This document shows positions 53,901 through 63,604 of a stretch of DNA of 64,000 nucleotides, in pieces. The notes under the pieces were generated by a model. The model saw only the letters and a program-made list of their open reading frames with translations. It was not told where the DNA came from and did not search any database. Within the stretch, counting starts at the first letter, position 1. Each line of letters begins with the position of its first letter. The translations under genes and the position numbers were made by a program. Source of the DNA: an uncultured Prevotellaceae bacterium (GTDB taxonomy: Bacteria; Bacteroidota; Bacteroidia; Bacteroidales; Bacteroidaceae); contig CAMHJQ010000009.1 of NCBI GenBank assembly GCA_946185485.1, positions 41,423 to 105,422 of the forward strand. Reading direction: 5' to 3'.

Positions 53901-54130
53901 TCAAGAACCTGTCCGTAGGCTACACCGTACCGAAGAAGTGGCTACATAAGATACATATAGAAAACCTGCGTGTCTACTTCAATGTGCAGAATCTCTGGAC
54001 CATCACCAAGTACAACGGTTACGACCCTGAGGTGGGTTCCTATAATCAGAACGTGCTGTTGCGTGGCGTGGACTATGCCCGCTATCCCTCGCAGCGCATC
54101 TATACATTTGGACTGAACCTGAACCTCTAA
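50957..54130 (+). CDS. SusC/RagA-family TonB-linked outer-membrane glycan importer
   Basis: The 1057-residue protein starts with a signal peptide (LTTLLVAVGILTASAQ), then a carboxypeptidase-D-like regulatory domain (VKGVVTSAADGEPLIGATVL) and the TonB-box/plug region (LDEVVVVGYGVMKRSDITGS, GGGISVAIRGVNSLNGNEPL, VLKDASATAIYGSRASNGVV). The 22-strand barrel ends in a phenylalanine/leucine strand (YTFGLNLNL). With SusD it forms the bed-hinge importer that moves oligosaccharides across the outer membrane. It is the first gene of the operon under operator copy 7. The susD gene follows after a repeat tract. Confidence 0.96.
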   Translation: MTLTKSKQRNDCPRWRLMLTTLLVAVGILTASAQTQTVKGVVTSAADGEPLIGATVLVKETKSGTVTDFDGNFVTKAAKGQTLVISYIGYETKNIKYTGQATINVALETDASTLDEVVVVGYGVMKRSDITGSVVSVGEKDIKKSVVTSVDQALQGRAAGVQVTQNSGSPGGGISVAIRGVNSLNGNEPLYVVDGVAIDGQTNGNSSALSSINPSDIVSMEVLKDASATAIYGSRASNGVVLITTKKGQAGKPTISYEGYYAVQKIPTKLETMNLREYAVLYNERVDALGWGEREEFADPSVLGDGTDWQGEIFRSAPMQNHQLSVSGGNDAGQYLISGGYLKQNGIAVGSDFKRFSARVNADSHIGKWLQVGVQSSFSRTEKNNTIDDGNVIETALKQLPEMPAKNPDGSWGYQETNQLATYYSNPLADALTKENYEKGLQLMINGYANVNICKGLSFRMEYGGSYNYNNTYYYQPNLTLGSWSQTSSGSRGASNSSYWSFKQYMTYMNTFAKKHSVNIMAGHEAQESSWENLSAGRTGYLFNTVHELNVGDMKTATNSNQKGSSSIESYYGRLNYTFDERYLLTATLRADGSSSFGPDNRWGWFPSVALAWRFKQESFLKDVDWLSNGKLRLGWGLVGNQNAGAYAYGATMASVATAYGTGFYPNNFANSKLKWEQTKSWNVGLDLSFFNNRIEFIFDAYLKNTDNLLMQAALPTYVSGVITSPWVNSGAMRNKGFEFTLNTVNISNKNFEWTSGLTFSLNRNEVTKLYTESSGIQGNINGLTYTYTTVGQPVAQFYGYEVIGMFEKEDDFYQKDINGDYLLDAKGNKMIVALPEDKVVDEGTGIWYGDYIYKDQNSDGVINEQDRTFLGNPEPKFTFGLNNSWRWKDFDVNLFITGSVGNKVFNYLAQQQSDPTNRWVTLKSVCNFAKYDLIDPEGERTLDNMQMTNPGASTYRIDQAKANDNSRLSNIFIEDGSYVRVKNLSVGYTVPKKWLHKIHIENLRVYFNVQNLWTITKYNGYDPEVGSYNQNVLLRGVDYARYPSQRIYTFGLNLNL

Positions 54131-54131
54131 A

Positions 54132-54162
54132 ATGAAGAGTGAAGAATGAAGAATGAAGAATT
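54132..54162 (+). repeat. GAAGAATGAA tandem repeat after susC
   Basis: ATGAAGAGTGAAGAATGAAG and one further unit. It is nearly the reverse complement of the tract at 54268-54298, so the susC-susD junction could fold into a ~30-bp stem. Confidence 0.75.
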
Positions 54163-54235
54163 TGCTACCGCACAGACGGGGCATAAAAACGATATGACTA
54201 TGAATAATAGAAATACAAACAGAAAGGAAAGAAGC

Positions 54236-55912
54236 ATGAACGTGATGATGAAGTTGCTCGGCGCAGCATTCTTCATTCTTCACTCTTCATTCTTCATTTC
54301 CTGCAGCAAGGATTTTCTGGATAAGACACCGGAAGGAGAATATATCGAGGACAACTTCTACGACTCTGACGAAGCCCTCTATGCCTCTACGGCACCGCTC
54401 TACAACCGTGCCTGGTTCGACTACAACACACGTGGTATGCTGCTGCTCGGCAGTCTGCGCGCCAACGATGCTTACTCACAATATAACTGGCCCGAATACG
54501 GCATGTTCACCGTCACAGCCCTGAATGAATACCTGAGTGACATCTGGGCTGGATTCTTCTCGGTAGTTACGATGGCCAATGCCACGATTGAGAATATTGA
54601 GACCAAGTCGACGGCCAACGTGACGGAGGATGCCAAGCGGACTGCCATCGGCGAGGCCCGACTGATGCGTGGCGTGGCCCTGTTCTATGCCATGCACGTC
54701 TGGGGACCGCTGGTGCTGTTCGAGAGCAACCAGGAGGTGGTGGACAATCCCGTCCGTCCGCGAAACCCTGAAGAAGACGTGTTCAAGTTCGTCATCAACG
54801 ACCTGACCTACGCTGCCGAAAACCTGCCTGAGAGTCCTTACGCTGCAGGCCGCGCTACCTGCTGGAGTGCCAAAGCCATGCTGGCAAAGGTCTATCTGGC
54901 CCGCTCGGGCTGGGACAAGTCGCAGCGTGACGAGTCTGATTTGGCACAGGCCAAAAAGTATGCTCTTGACGTGATAGAGAACAGCGGTGCCAAACTGCTC
55001 GACGATTATCACAACCTGTTCAAATACCGTTACAACAACAACGAGGAGTCGTTGCTGGCCTGCCAGTGGTACAAATCGACCACTCTGCAGTGGTACGTCT
55101 GCAATGCCACCATCTCGGACCTCTGTGCCGACAGCAAGATGCTGGGTGGCGTGATGTGCTGGAGTGCTTTGAATGCTTCGCCTGACATGCTGATGCAGTA
55201 CCGCTATAAGGGCAGCAACGGAGCCTACAAGTGGGAGGTGATACGACGCGATGCATCGTTCTGCACGCCGGGCGTTCACTACGACTACATCTGCAAAGCC
55301 GACGGCGGCTATACCTATGAAGGATCGGCAGCACCCATAAAAAAAGGTGTGGTGGGCGGACCTGATGACGACAACGACGGCTATGTGGCCATGATGTGCT
55401 CGCCGCTGAACACCTATATTATCCGTTTGGCAGATGTCTATCTGATCTATGCCGAGGCTTGCTTGGGCAACAGCGCATCGCTGACGGGCGAGGGCCTGCA
55501 GTATTTTAATGCCGTGCGCCGCCGTGCGGGCATCGACGAGGCCACTTCCATCACCTTTGAGGACATTATCCGCGAGCGCCGCGTGGAGTTCGGCATGGAG
55601 TTCTTGAATTGGTACAGCATGTTGGAGTGGTATAAGTGGAAGCCTAACTTCATGCTCAACTACCTGAACAACCAGTATCGCGGTTGCACCTACAACGAGG
55701 TGCGGGTGGGAGCAGACAACGAACTCTCGTTCTACCACAATCCCGACAACGACTGGGAGGAAGTCGTCCCGACAGAGTTCGGCGATCTGGTGGCACCCGA
55801 CGTGACACCAGTCATTACCAACGACAACATCTTCTTGCCTTATCCTGAGGCCGACGTCATTCAGAACCCGTATCTGAAGCGCGAACCGGAGCATTATAAC
55901 TTTAACGAATAA
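54236..55912 (+). CDS. SusD/RagB-family glycan-binding lipoprotein
   Basis: The start at 54236 was chosen because MNVMMKLLGAAFFILHSSFF, then ISCSKDFLDKTPEG, is a lipoprotein signal with lipobox FISC. The earlier ATG at 54146 adds a hydrophilic stretch encoded by a repeat. The 558-residue protein shows the SusD start (CSKDFLDKTPEGEYIEDNFY), the TPR helices (ANATIENIETKSTANVTEDA, RLMRGVALFYAMHVWGPLVL) and the RagB/SusD domain end (VRRRAGIDEATSITFEDIIR, ERRVEFGMEFLNWYSML). It caps the SusC pore and binds the glycan. The hydrophobic core of the signal peptide is encoded by a TTCATTCTTCAC repeat. Confidence 0.93.
   Translation: MNVMMKLLGAAFFILHSSFFISCSKDFLDKTPEGEYIEDNFYDSDEALYASTAPLYNRAWFDYNTRGMLLLGSLRANDAYSQYNWPEYGMFTVTALNEYLSDIWAGFFSVVTMANATIENIETKSTANVTEDAKRTAIGEARLMRGVALFYAMHVWGPLVLFESNQEVVDNPVRPRNPEEDVFKFVINDLTYAAENLPESPYAAGRATCWSAKAMLAKVYLARSGWDKSQRDESDLAQAKKYALDVIENSGAKLLDDYHNLFKYRYNNNEESLLACQWYKSTTLQWYVCNATISDLCADSKMLGGVMCWSALNASPDMLMQYRYKGSNGAYKWEVIRRDASFCTPGVHYDYICKADGGYTYEGSAAPIKKGVVGGPDDDNDGYVAMMCSPLNTYIIRLADVYLIYAEACLGNSASLTGEGLQYFNAVRRRAGIDEATSITFEDIIRERRVEFGMEFLNWYSMLEWYKWKPNFMLNYLNNQYRGCTYNEVRVGADNELSFYHNPDNDWEEVVPTEFGDLVAPDVTPVITNDNIFLPYPEADVIQNPYLKREPEHYNFNE
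54268..54298 (-). repeat. TTCATTCTTCAC repeat forming the SusD signal-peptide core
   Basis: ATTCTTCATTCTTCACTCTT and one further unit encode FFILHSSFFI. It is inverted relative to 54132-54162. Confidence 0.75.
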
Positions 55913-55927
55913 AAACGTATCAGCATT

Positions 55928-57403
55928 ATGAACATTTCGAAATATATCCTGACGTGCATCGTGTCGCTGCTGGCCATCGGTAGCAGCCTGACGCTGACAT
56001 CGTGCAAAGACGACGATGGTGGCGGACAGCCCGTCATAGAGCGAGTCCGACTGACCGACCCCGAGAAGGCTGACTCTGCCTTTACCGTAGCAGGCTTGGG
56101 ACAGATGATCCTCATCGAGGGTCACAACCTGGGGCATGCGATGAACATCTACATCAACAACCAGGACTGTTACTTCAATACCAACTACAACACGGACACA
56201 CATATCATCATGACCATTCCGACGGACCTCATCGTCTATGGAGCAGACAACTCGCTGCCGATGGAGATCCGTGTGGAGACCACACACGGAACAGCTGTCT
56301 ATGGCTTCCACGTCATTGCCGGCACACCGTCCATCGACTACTACAAAGCAGATATGCCGCTGAATAGCGAGGGCATTCCTGAGATGCAGCCCGGACAGAT
56401 AGTGGAACTGCACGGTTCGCTGCTGCACGAGATTGAATCCATCTATGTGGCAGGTCTCGACACGGTGAAGATTGCGGACTGTCCTTCTTGGGAAGTCAAC
56501 GACAGTTGCACCGTGGCATACGTTAATATGCCGCAGACGATTCCCGCACGAGGCATCATCGTCATGGAGTGCTTTGCCGGCACGGCCTACTGCGGCTTCT
56601 CGAAGTCGCCAATGGCTCCGGAACTCATCAGCGTATTCCCCGATATGCCGATACCCGGACAGACCGTTACCCTTACAGGTAAATACCTGACCGACCTGAT
56701 GGCTATCAACATCGGTGGCGAGATAGACATTGATCTCGACGATGTCACTGTCAGCGATGCTCAGGACAAGGTGACGTTCAAGATGCCCAGCCAGATTCCG
56801 TCAACGGCGGCCACGGGCACCATCAAACTGAGAACCCTGGGTGGCGTGGCCGAACTGCCGTTCTACCGCTACGACTGGATATTGGAAGACTTCGACGGCA
56901 ACGGCACCAGCCAGAACTGGAACTGGGGTACCGATGTGCGCGGTGCCTGGTGGGACGCTGCTTCGTTCACCGTAGAACCTGCATCTGGCGGGTGGATTGG
57001 CTTCGAAGCATACGCCGGATGGTGGGATCACAACATACAGTTCAATGGCAAGCAGGCTCCTGCGGGCATTGATGCCAACACACCGCTGACCGACCTCGAA
57101 CTGCGCTATGAGGTCTATCTGCCTCAGATGCCGGATGCTACGTGCTACACCCAGATTACCTTCATGGGCGGTACCGTTGACCGAACCGACATTGCCGACC
57201 AATACACGGGCAAGACGCTTGTCGGCGAATGGATGAGTGTGGCTATCCCGTTGACCAAGTTCGGCGAGGGTACCTATGGCGACCTTGTGGGTGCTGCTCC
57301 CGGCGACGACGGCAACTTCAAGATATACCACGACTTCGAGAGCAGAGAGGGCATCTGGTTTGCCGTTGCGTATGATAACTTCCGTATTTACAAAATCAAG
57401 TAA
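55928..57403 (+). CDS. SGBP-B-like surface glycan-binding lipoprotein with IPT/TIG domains
   Basis: The lipoprotein signal MNISKYILTCIVSLLAIGSS ends at lipobox LTSC. Three IPT/TIG-type sandwich repeats follow, seen at PVIERVRLTDPEKADSAFTV with MILIEGHNLGHAMNIYINNQ, at GQIVELHGSLLHEIESIYVA, and at GQTVTLTGKYLTDLMAINIG. The C-terminal ~160 residues (ILEDFDGNGTSQNWNWGTDV, GGWIGFEAYAGWWDHNIQFN, EVYLPQMPDATCYTQITFMG) resemble the xyloglucan-binding-type domain of SGBP-B proteins, with several exposed-type tryptophans. It would hold long glycan chains at the surface next to SusC/D. It sits 16 bases after susD and 6 bases before the GH5 gene. Confidence 0.85.
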   Translation: MNISKYILTCIVSLLAIGSSLTLTSCKDDDGGGQPVIERVRLTDPEKADSAFTVAGLGQMILIEGHNLGHAMNIYINNQDCYFNTNYNTDTHIIMTIPTDLIVYGADNSLPMEIRVETTHGTAVYGFHVIAGTPSIDYYKADMPLNSEGIPEMQPGQIVELHGSLLHEIESIYVAGLDTVKIADCPSWEVNDSCTVAYVNMPQTIPARGIIVMECFAGTAYCGFSKSPMAPELISVFPDMPIPGQTVTLTGKYLTDLMAINIGGEIDIDLDDVTVSDAQDKVTFKMPSQIPSTAATGTIKLRTLGGVAELPFYRYDWILEDFDGNGTSQNWNWGTDVRGAWWDAASFTVEPASGGWIGFEAYAGWWDHNIQFNGKQAPAGIDANTPLTDLELRYEVYLPQMPDATCYTQITFMGGTVDRTDIADQYTGKTLVGEWMSVAIPLTKFGEGTYGDLVGAAPGDDGNFKIYHDFESREGIWFAVAYDNFRIYKIK

Positions 57404-57408
57404 CCAAT

Positions 57409-58836
57409 ATGAAGACATTAAAATATATGCTTATCGCAGCCTGCGCCATCTTGGCGCTGGCTGCCTGCAGCGACGATGACAGCACGGGTGTGAGCAACCC
57501 GAAGATGCAGTTCTGTGCCGTGGGCGACACGACTACTGTCGTCAGCCAACTGACGTTTACTAAGTGGAGCAGCTTCCAGATGGTGGATATCCAAAGTAAC
57601 ATCGATTGGGAGGTGACCTGTGATGCCGACTGGGTGACACTCTCCAACCACTCCGGCGTACCCATGACAGGCAAGACACTCCACCTGAAAGTGACAGTGA
57701 CAGAGAACCCGACAGAGCAGAACCGTACGGCCAACATCACCCTGACGGGCAACGGACAGACAGCACGACTCGCCGTCGTACAGAATGCCACCTACGTGGA
57801 TCCCCTCGGATGGATATCGGCTGAGGATGCTGGTAATGCAATGAAAATCGGCCTGAATCTCTACAATACGATGGAGGCTTACGGCACATGGTTTGACTGG
57901 ACGGACGACCCCATCGAGACCTTTCAGACCTGCTGGGGTAATCCGCTCGTCACTGCCGACTGGTTCAATGCCGTGAAGGCCAATGGTTTCAATGCCGTGC
58001 GCATCCCCGTGACATGGTTCCCACATACCGACGAGAACTTTCAGGTGACTGAGAAATGGATGAACCGCGTCGAGGAGGTGGTGAAGTACGGACTGGATGC
58101 CGGTCTCTACGTTATCCTCAACGTACACCACGACACCGGTGGGGAATGGCTGGCAGCCGACTTGAGCAACATCGACGAAATCTCAGCGAAGTACGTCAAC
58201 CTGTGGACGCAGATTGCCACCCGTTTTGAGAAGTACGACGACCACCTGATGTTTGAGAGTTACAACGAGATTCTTGACGAGAACAAGGATTGGGTAAATG
58301 CCAAAGGAGATGCCTTCATCGCTGTCAATCAACTGGCACAGACCTTCGTCAACACCATTCGCAGCCTTGGCGAGAACAACCAGCACCGCAACCTCATCGT
58401 CAATACCTACGCTGCCAATGGTTCGCACGACATGCTCGACCCCTTCGTCATTCCTACCGACCAGATTCCCGAACACCTCATGGTGCAGGTACACAACTAT
58501 GATCCTGCTGACTTCTGTAGGATGACAAAGGAACTGAAGGACGATGAGGAACTGCCCGTATGGACGGAGGACTACCAGAACGAACTGGCCGCAGAGTTGG
58601 ACATCTTGATAGACTATTACAATACCAACCACGTGCCCATCATCATCGGTGAATTTGCTGCCAACGACAAAATTGCCGAGGAGGAACGTGCCAAGTATGC
58701 CGAGTTTATGGTGACCTACTGCCGCCAGAATGCCAACATCTCCTTGTTCTACTGGAACAATATTATCGACCGCACTACCTTCCAGCCTACTTATCCCCTT
58801 GTGATGCAGGCACTGCTGAAGGCGAAAGACTATTAA
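57409..58836 (+). CDS. BACON-GH5 surface endo-beta-glucanase lipoprotein (GH5_4-like)
   Basis: The lipoprotein signal MKTLKYMLIAACAILALAAC is followed by a BACON domain (~35-130: IDWEVTCDADWVTLSNHSG) and a GH5 barrel (~140-475). Motifs are TCWGNPLVTADWFNAVKANG, VRIPVTWFPH, LNVHHDTGGEW, the acid/base Glu in MFESYNEILDE and the nucleophile Glu in IIIGEFAAND. This layout equals that of the endo-xyloglucanase in characterised xyloglucan PULs. The usual GWNLGNTLDA strand reads IGLNLYNTMEA here, a change at the floor of the active cleft, whereas the GH5 at 32.3 kb is canonical. It would cut the polysaccharide backbone at the surface. Confidence 0.88.
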   Translation: MKTLKYMLIAACAILALAACSDDDSTGVSNPKMQFCAVGDTTTVVSQLTFTKWSSFQMVDIQSNIDWEVTCDADWVTLSNHSGVPMTGKTLHLKVTVTENPTEQNRTANITLTGNGQTARLAVVQNATYVDPLGWISAEDAGNAMKIGLNLYNTMEAYGTWFDWTDDPIETFQTCWGNPLVTADWFNAVKANGFNAVRIPVTWFPHTDENFQVTEKWMNRVEEVVKYGLDAGLYVILNVHHDTGGEWLAADLSNIDEISAKYVNLWTQIATRFEKYDDHLMFESYNEILDENKDWVNAKGDAFIAVNQLAQTFVNTIRSLGENNQHRNLIVNTYAANGSHDMLDPFVIPTDQIPEHLMVQVHNYDPADFCRMTKELKDDEELPVWTEDYQNELAAELDILIDYYNTNHVPIIIGEFAANDKIAEEERAKYAEFMVTYCRQNANISLFYWNNIIDRTTFQPTYPLVMQALLKAKDY

Positions 58837-58904
58837 TATGACAAAAAAAAGTCACCGCATAGAACAATCATGTCTAAGTGTATAAAGATTTAGAAATAAT
58901 TTTG

Positions 58905-58912
58905 TATATTTG
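58905..58912 (+). promoter_or_regulatory. -7 promoter box for GH43-GH97 pair
   Basis: TATATTTG (a second match, TAATTTTG, lies at 58897-58904). No HTCS-type operator is present, so this pair may be controlled in another way. Confidence 0.55.
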
Positions 58913-58918
58913 CAGTGA

Positions 58919-60508
<1,590 letters not shown>

Positions 60509-62458
60509 ATGATGAGAAAGAGTTTTCTTTTGATGATACTGGCAATCGCTACATGCGGCCAGGCCAAGGATGTCACCGTGAAGTCGCCGAACGGGGCGCT
60601 GGTGGTGACGGTGAGTAACAACGACGGACGGCTGACGTATGGTGTCACGATGGACGGACAGACCGTGCTCCGCGAGTCGGCACTGGGACTGCGGACGAGC
60701 ATCGGCGACCTGACGCAGGGGCTGACGCTGACGGACACGAAGGAGAACCGTGTGGAGGCGCACTACGACATGCAGAAGACGAAGGCCAGGCACAGCGACT
60801 ACGTGGCCAACGAACTGACGGCGACGCTGAAGAATGACGAGAAGAGGGTGCTGCAGGTGACGTTCCGCGTGTCGAATGATGACGTGGCCTTCCGCTACAG
60901 CATCGCGGTGGAGCATCCGGAGCGCGAGGCCGACCTGAACAGAATGCTGATATACGGCGAGGCCAGCAGTTTCAACTTCCCAGACAATACCACGACCTAC
61001 CTCTGTCCGATGGCTGCACCAGGCATCCTCTGGGCACACGCTCGACCCAGTTACGAGGAGGTCTATACGCCCGACGCACCGATGACGGCGAAATCGCAGT
61101 TCGACCACGGCTACTCGTTCCCCTGCATGTTCCGCCAGGGCGACAGGTGGGTGCTCGTCAGCGAGACGGGTACGACGGGAGCCTACTGCGGCACGCACCT
61201 CTCCGACTATGAGGTGGGCAAGGGCTACACCATCGCCTTCCCCGACGAGCAGGAGAACGGCGGATTCGGATCGGCCTTCGTCGGCTGTCAGTTGCCTTTC
61301 ACCACGCCGTGGCGCACCATCACCGTCGGTCCGCTGAAGACGCTCGTGGAATCAACCACGGCCTACGACCTCGTGGAGCCGCGCTTCGAGGCGAGCACAG
61401 ACTATAAGCCCGGCCGCTATACGTGGAGTTGGCTGGTATGGCAGGACGAGTCAGTCAACTGGGATGACCAGGTGCAGTTCATCGACCTCGCCGCCACACT
61501 GGGCTTTGAATACTGCCTTGTGGACAACTGGTGGGACACGCAGATAGGCCGCGACCGTATGCCCGACCTCGTGCGCTACGCCAACCAGAAGGGTGTTGAC
61601 CTGCTGTTGTGGTATAGCAGCAATGGCTTCTGGAACGATGCACCGCAGACACCGCGCAACTGCATGAACACGGCCATCGCCCGTGAGCGGGAGATGAAGT
61701 GGCTGAAGAGTATCGGCGTGAAGGGTATCAAAGTCGATTTCTTCGGTGGCGACAAGCAGGAGACGATGCAACTCTACGAGGACATCCTCAGCGATGCCAA
61801 CCGCTATGGTCTGCAGGTCATCTTCCACGGCTGCACCCTGCCGCGTGGTTGGGAGCGTATGTACCCCAACTACGTGTCAAGCGAGGCGGTGATGGCCAGC
61901 GAGAACGTCTATTTCACCGAACCTGATGCCGAGCGTGAGGCCTTCGACCTCTGCATGCACCCCTTCTGCCGCAATGCCGTGGCCACGATGGACTGGGGCG
62001 GTGTTATCCTGAACCGCCACCTGAGCCGTGACAACAAGAGCCGCCATACGCGCAAAACCACCGACATCTTCGAACTGGCATCGGGAATCACCAACCAGAG
62101 CGCCATCCAGTGTGCCGCCCTCTGTCCGAACAACCTCACGGAAGTGCCGCAGTTTGAACTCGACTTCCTGCGCTCCCTGCCCTCCACGTGGGACGAGACC
62201 CGCTTCATCGACGGATTTCCCGGCAAGTACGTGGTGCTGGCTCGTCGCCACGGCGACCAGTGGTACATCGGTGGTCTGAACGCCCTGAAGGAGCCGTTGA
62301 AGTTGACGCTCAACCTGCCCATGCTGGCAGGCAAGAAGCTCGACTTCCTTGTGGATGACAAGCAGGGACAGCCCACCAAGACCACACTGAAGGTCGATAA
62401 GCAGGGCCGCGCCAAGGTCACCATCCAGCCCAACGGCGGCATCGTGCTGACTGAATAG
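60509..62458 (+). CDS. GH97 family alpha-glycosidase (alpha-galactosidase-type), exported
   Basis: Signal peptide MMRKSFLLMILAIATCGQA, an N-terminal super-sandwich (VKSPNGALVVTVSNNDGRLT), a (beta/alpha)8 barrel (YTWSWLVWQDESVNWDDQVQ, YCLVDNWWDTQIGRDRMPDL) and a C-terminal sandwich. The segment VKGIKVDFFGGDKQETMQLY carries an Asp where retaining GH97 members have their nucleophile, which favours the retaining alpha-galactosidase branch over the inverting alpha-glucosidase branch. At 649 residues it is full length. It is coupled to GH43 with no gap. Its 3' end touches the truncated lipoprotein gene on the other strand, which marks a rearranged PUL edge. Confidence 0.88.
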   Translation: MMRKSFLLMILAIATCGQAKDVTVKSPNGALVVTVSNNDGRLTYGVTMDGQTVLRESALGLRTSIGDLTQGLTLTDTKENRVEAHYDMQKTKARHSDYVANELTATLKNDEKRVLQVTFRVSNDDVAFRYSIAVEHPEREADLNRMLIYGEASSFNFPDNTTTYLCPMAAPGILWAHARPSYEEVYTPDAPMTAKSQFDHGYSFPCMFRQGDRWVLVSETGTTGAYCGTHLSDYEVGKGYTIAFPDEQENGGFGSAFVGCQLPFTTPWRTITVGPLKTLVESTTAYDLVEPRFEASTDYKPGRYTWSWLVWQDESVNWDDQVQFIDLAATLGFEYCLVDNWWDTQIGRDRMPDLVRYANQKGVDLLLWYSSNGFWNDAPQTPRNCMNTAIAREREMKWLKSIGVKGIKVDFFGGDKQETMQLYEDILSDANRYGLQVIFHGCTLPRGWERMYPNYVSSEAVMASENVYFTEPDAEREAFDLCMHPFCRNAVATMDWGGVILNRHLSRDNKSRHTRKTTDIFELASGITNQSAIQCAALCPNNLTEVPQFELDFLRSLPSTWDETRFIDGFPGKYVVLARRHGDQWYIGGLNALKEPLKLTLNLPMLAGKKLDFLVDDKQGQPTKTTLKVDKQGRAKVTIQPNGGIVLTE

Positions 62459-62645
62459 GACAAACGGGATAACTCACCGTCGCCTCGCTGCCTGCCATGC
62501 CGCCCGAGCGTGTCCGCACCTGCAATACCGAGTTCGTCACTTGGCTCGTGGCAGAGACATCCGCGATGTCTTCCACGAGCCCTTTCTCACATGCCGTCAG
62601 CCCCAGCACCGCCAAGGCCGACGCAATCAATGATAATCGTTTCAT
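62418..62645 (-). pseudogene. 5' remnant of a lipoprotein gene (fimbrillin/Mfa-like type)
   Basis: On the minus strand MKRLSLIASALAVLGLTACE gives a perfect lipoprotein signal, followed by KGLVEDIADVSATSQVTNSV and an RTRSGGMAGSEATVSYPV start typical of larger surface lipoproteins. After about residue 61 the frame runs into the end of the GH97 gene on the opposite strand and stops. A -7 box is still present upstream. It is best read as a gene whose 3' part was removed when the PUL edge formed. The Mfa/fimbrillin likeness is weak. Confidence 0.6.
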
Positions 62646-62696
62646 TGTTGTAACTGTTTTGATGGTTATTTGGGACTATTCCCATCAAAAAGAATA

Positions 62697-62704
62697 CAAA
62701 AGTA
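62697..62704 (-). promoter_or_regulatory. -7 promoter box for truncated lipoprotein gene
   Basis: TACTTTTG on the minus strand, 52 bases before its ATG. Confidence 0.5.
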
Positions 62705-62769
62705 ACGAAAAAACACCCGCCTTCCGTCACTTTTAACGCGCAAATGCCCCGTTTTTCACAAACTTTTTG

Positions 62770-62777
62770 TACCTTTG
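62770..62777 (+). promoter_or_regulatory. -7 promoter box for toxin-antitoxin pair
   Basis: TACCTTTG, 53 bases before the antitoxin start. Confidence 0.65.
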
Positions 62778-62829
62778 CAGCCGAAAAGGCTGCATTTGCA
62801 ACAGTCTATAATATAAAAATATTGCGAAC

Positions 62830-63045
62830 ATGGCCACTACTCAATTGAATCCCGCCCAGCTGAACGTGCTTAGTCTGATGTCATATATCAGCACGGAGCA
62901 AGAGCAGCAGGAACTTCAAGACATCCTGCTTCAGTTCTATCGTAAGAAAACAGACCGTCTGCTCCTGCAGTTCCAGCAGCAGAACAACATCACCCAGCAT
63001 ACGTTGGACGAATGGGCCGACCAACACGAAAGAACGCCATACTGA
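62830..63045 (+). CDS. Antitoxin-type small protein of a PIN module
   Basis: This 71-residue, helix-rich, glutamine-rich protein (LNVLSLMSYISTEQEQQELQ, LLQFYRKKTDRLLLQFQQQN, TLDEWADQHERTPY) has no clear DNA-binding fold by eye. Its stop overlaps the toxin start as TGATG, the usual antitoxin-first, translationally coupled order. The conserved C-terminal 'LDEWADQHERTPY' type is common in antitoxins paired with PIN toxins in Bacteroidales. It probably neutralises the toxin through its C-terminus and represses the shared promoter. Confidence 0.8.
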   Translation: MATTQLNPAQLNVLSLMSYISTEQEQQELQDILLQFYRKKTDRLLLQFQQQNNITQHTLDEWADQHERTPY

Positions 63046-63455
63046 TGAAGATTGTACTCGACACCAACTGCCTCGTCAACGTCATCATGCCAGGGTCGTA
63101 CAACAACGACATCTGGCAGGCTTTTCGTGCCAGCAAATACACACTCTGCGTCACCAACGAGATACTCTATGAGTACCACGAAATATTGGCCAAACGCTAT
63201 AACCTTATCATCGCCAACACCGTGTTGAAGGAGTTGATGGAGACTCCAAATATGGAGCGCGTCAATCCTACCTACCGTTTCAACCTCATCACCGCCGACC
63301 CTGACGATAACAAGTTCGTCGATTGTGCCGTCATTGCCGGAGCCACTTATATCGTGAGCAACGACCGCCATTTCGATGAACTTAAGCGCTACGATTTCCC
63401 GAAAGTTGACGTGCGTAAACTTTCCGAGTTCCTAAACATTGTAAGGACCTTATAA
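63045..63455 (+). CDS. PIN-domain toxin (putative RNase)
   Basis: The start at 63045 gives MKIVLDTNCLVNVIMPGSYN, with the first catalytic Asp at position 6. Further acidic residues are Glu in NEILYEYHEILAKRYN, Asp in TADPDDNKFVDCAVIAGATY and Asp in VSNDRHFDEL, the full metal-binding set of PIN nucleases. The 136-residue length fits the family. The upstream ATG at 63012 lies inside the antitoxin gene and was rejected. Family members cut tRNA or rRNA when freed from the antitoxin. Placed just outside the PUL edge, it may stabilise this accessory region. Confidence 0.88.
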   Translation: MKIVLDTNCLVNVIMPGSYNNDIWQAFRASKYTLCVTNEILYEYHEILAKRYNLIIANTVLKELMETPNMERVNPTYRFNLITADPDDNKFVDCAVIAGATYIVSNDRHFDELKRYDFPKVDVRKLSEFLNIVRTL

Positions 63456-63538
63456 TCCCCTTTCCCCATGCCCCGCAGAGAGACGTTAAATAATGCCAAC
63501 AGAGCAGAAATAATGGCTGATTCTTTTGGCCATTACAA

Positions 63539-63546
63539 TAATTTTG
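63539..63546 (+). promoter_or_regulatory. -7 promoter box upstream of inverted repeat
   Basis: TAATTTTG. A hairpin (CTCTC...AGGCG-CT-CGCCT...GAGAG) lies just downstream, at about 63553-63577. The gap 63456-63803 has no coding sequence I can support. Confidence 0.45.
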
Positions 63547-63604
63547 CTACTCTCTCTCAGGCGCTCGCCTACAAGAGAGGTAACAACACCTTTTATATAT
63601 AACT

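Noticed and set aside
54476..56428. 650-codon antisense frame across susD and the SGBP gene
   Set aside because: It spans two well supported plus-strand genes and shows no domain.
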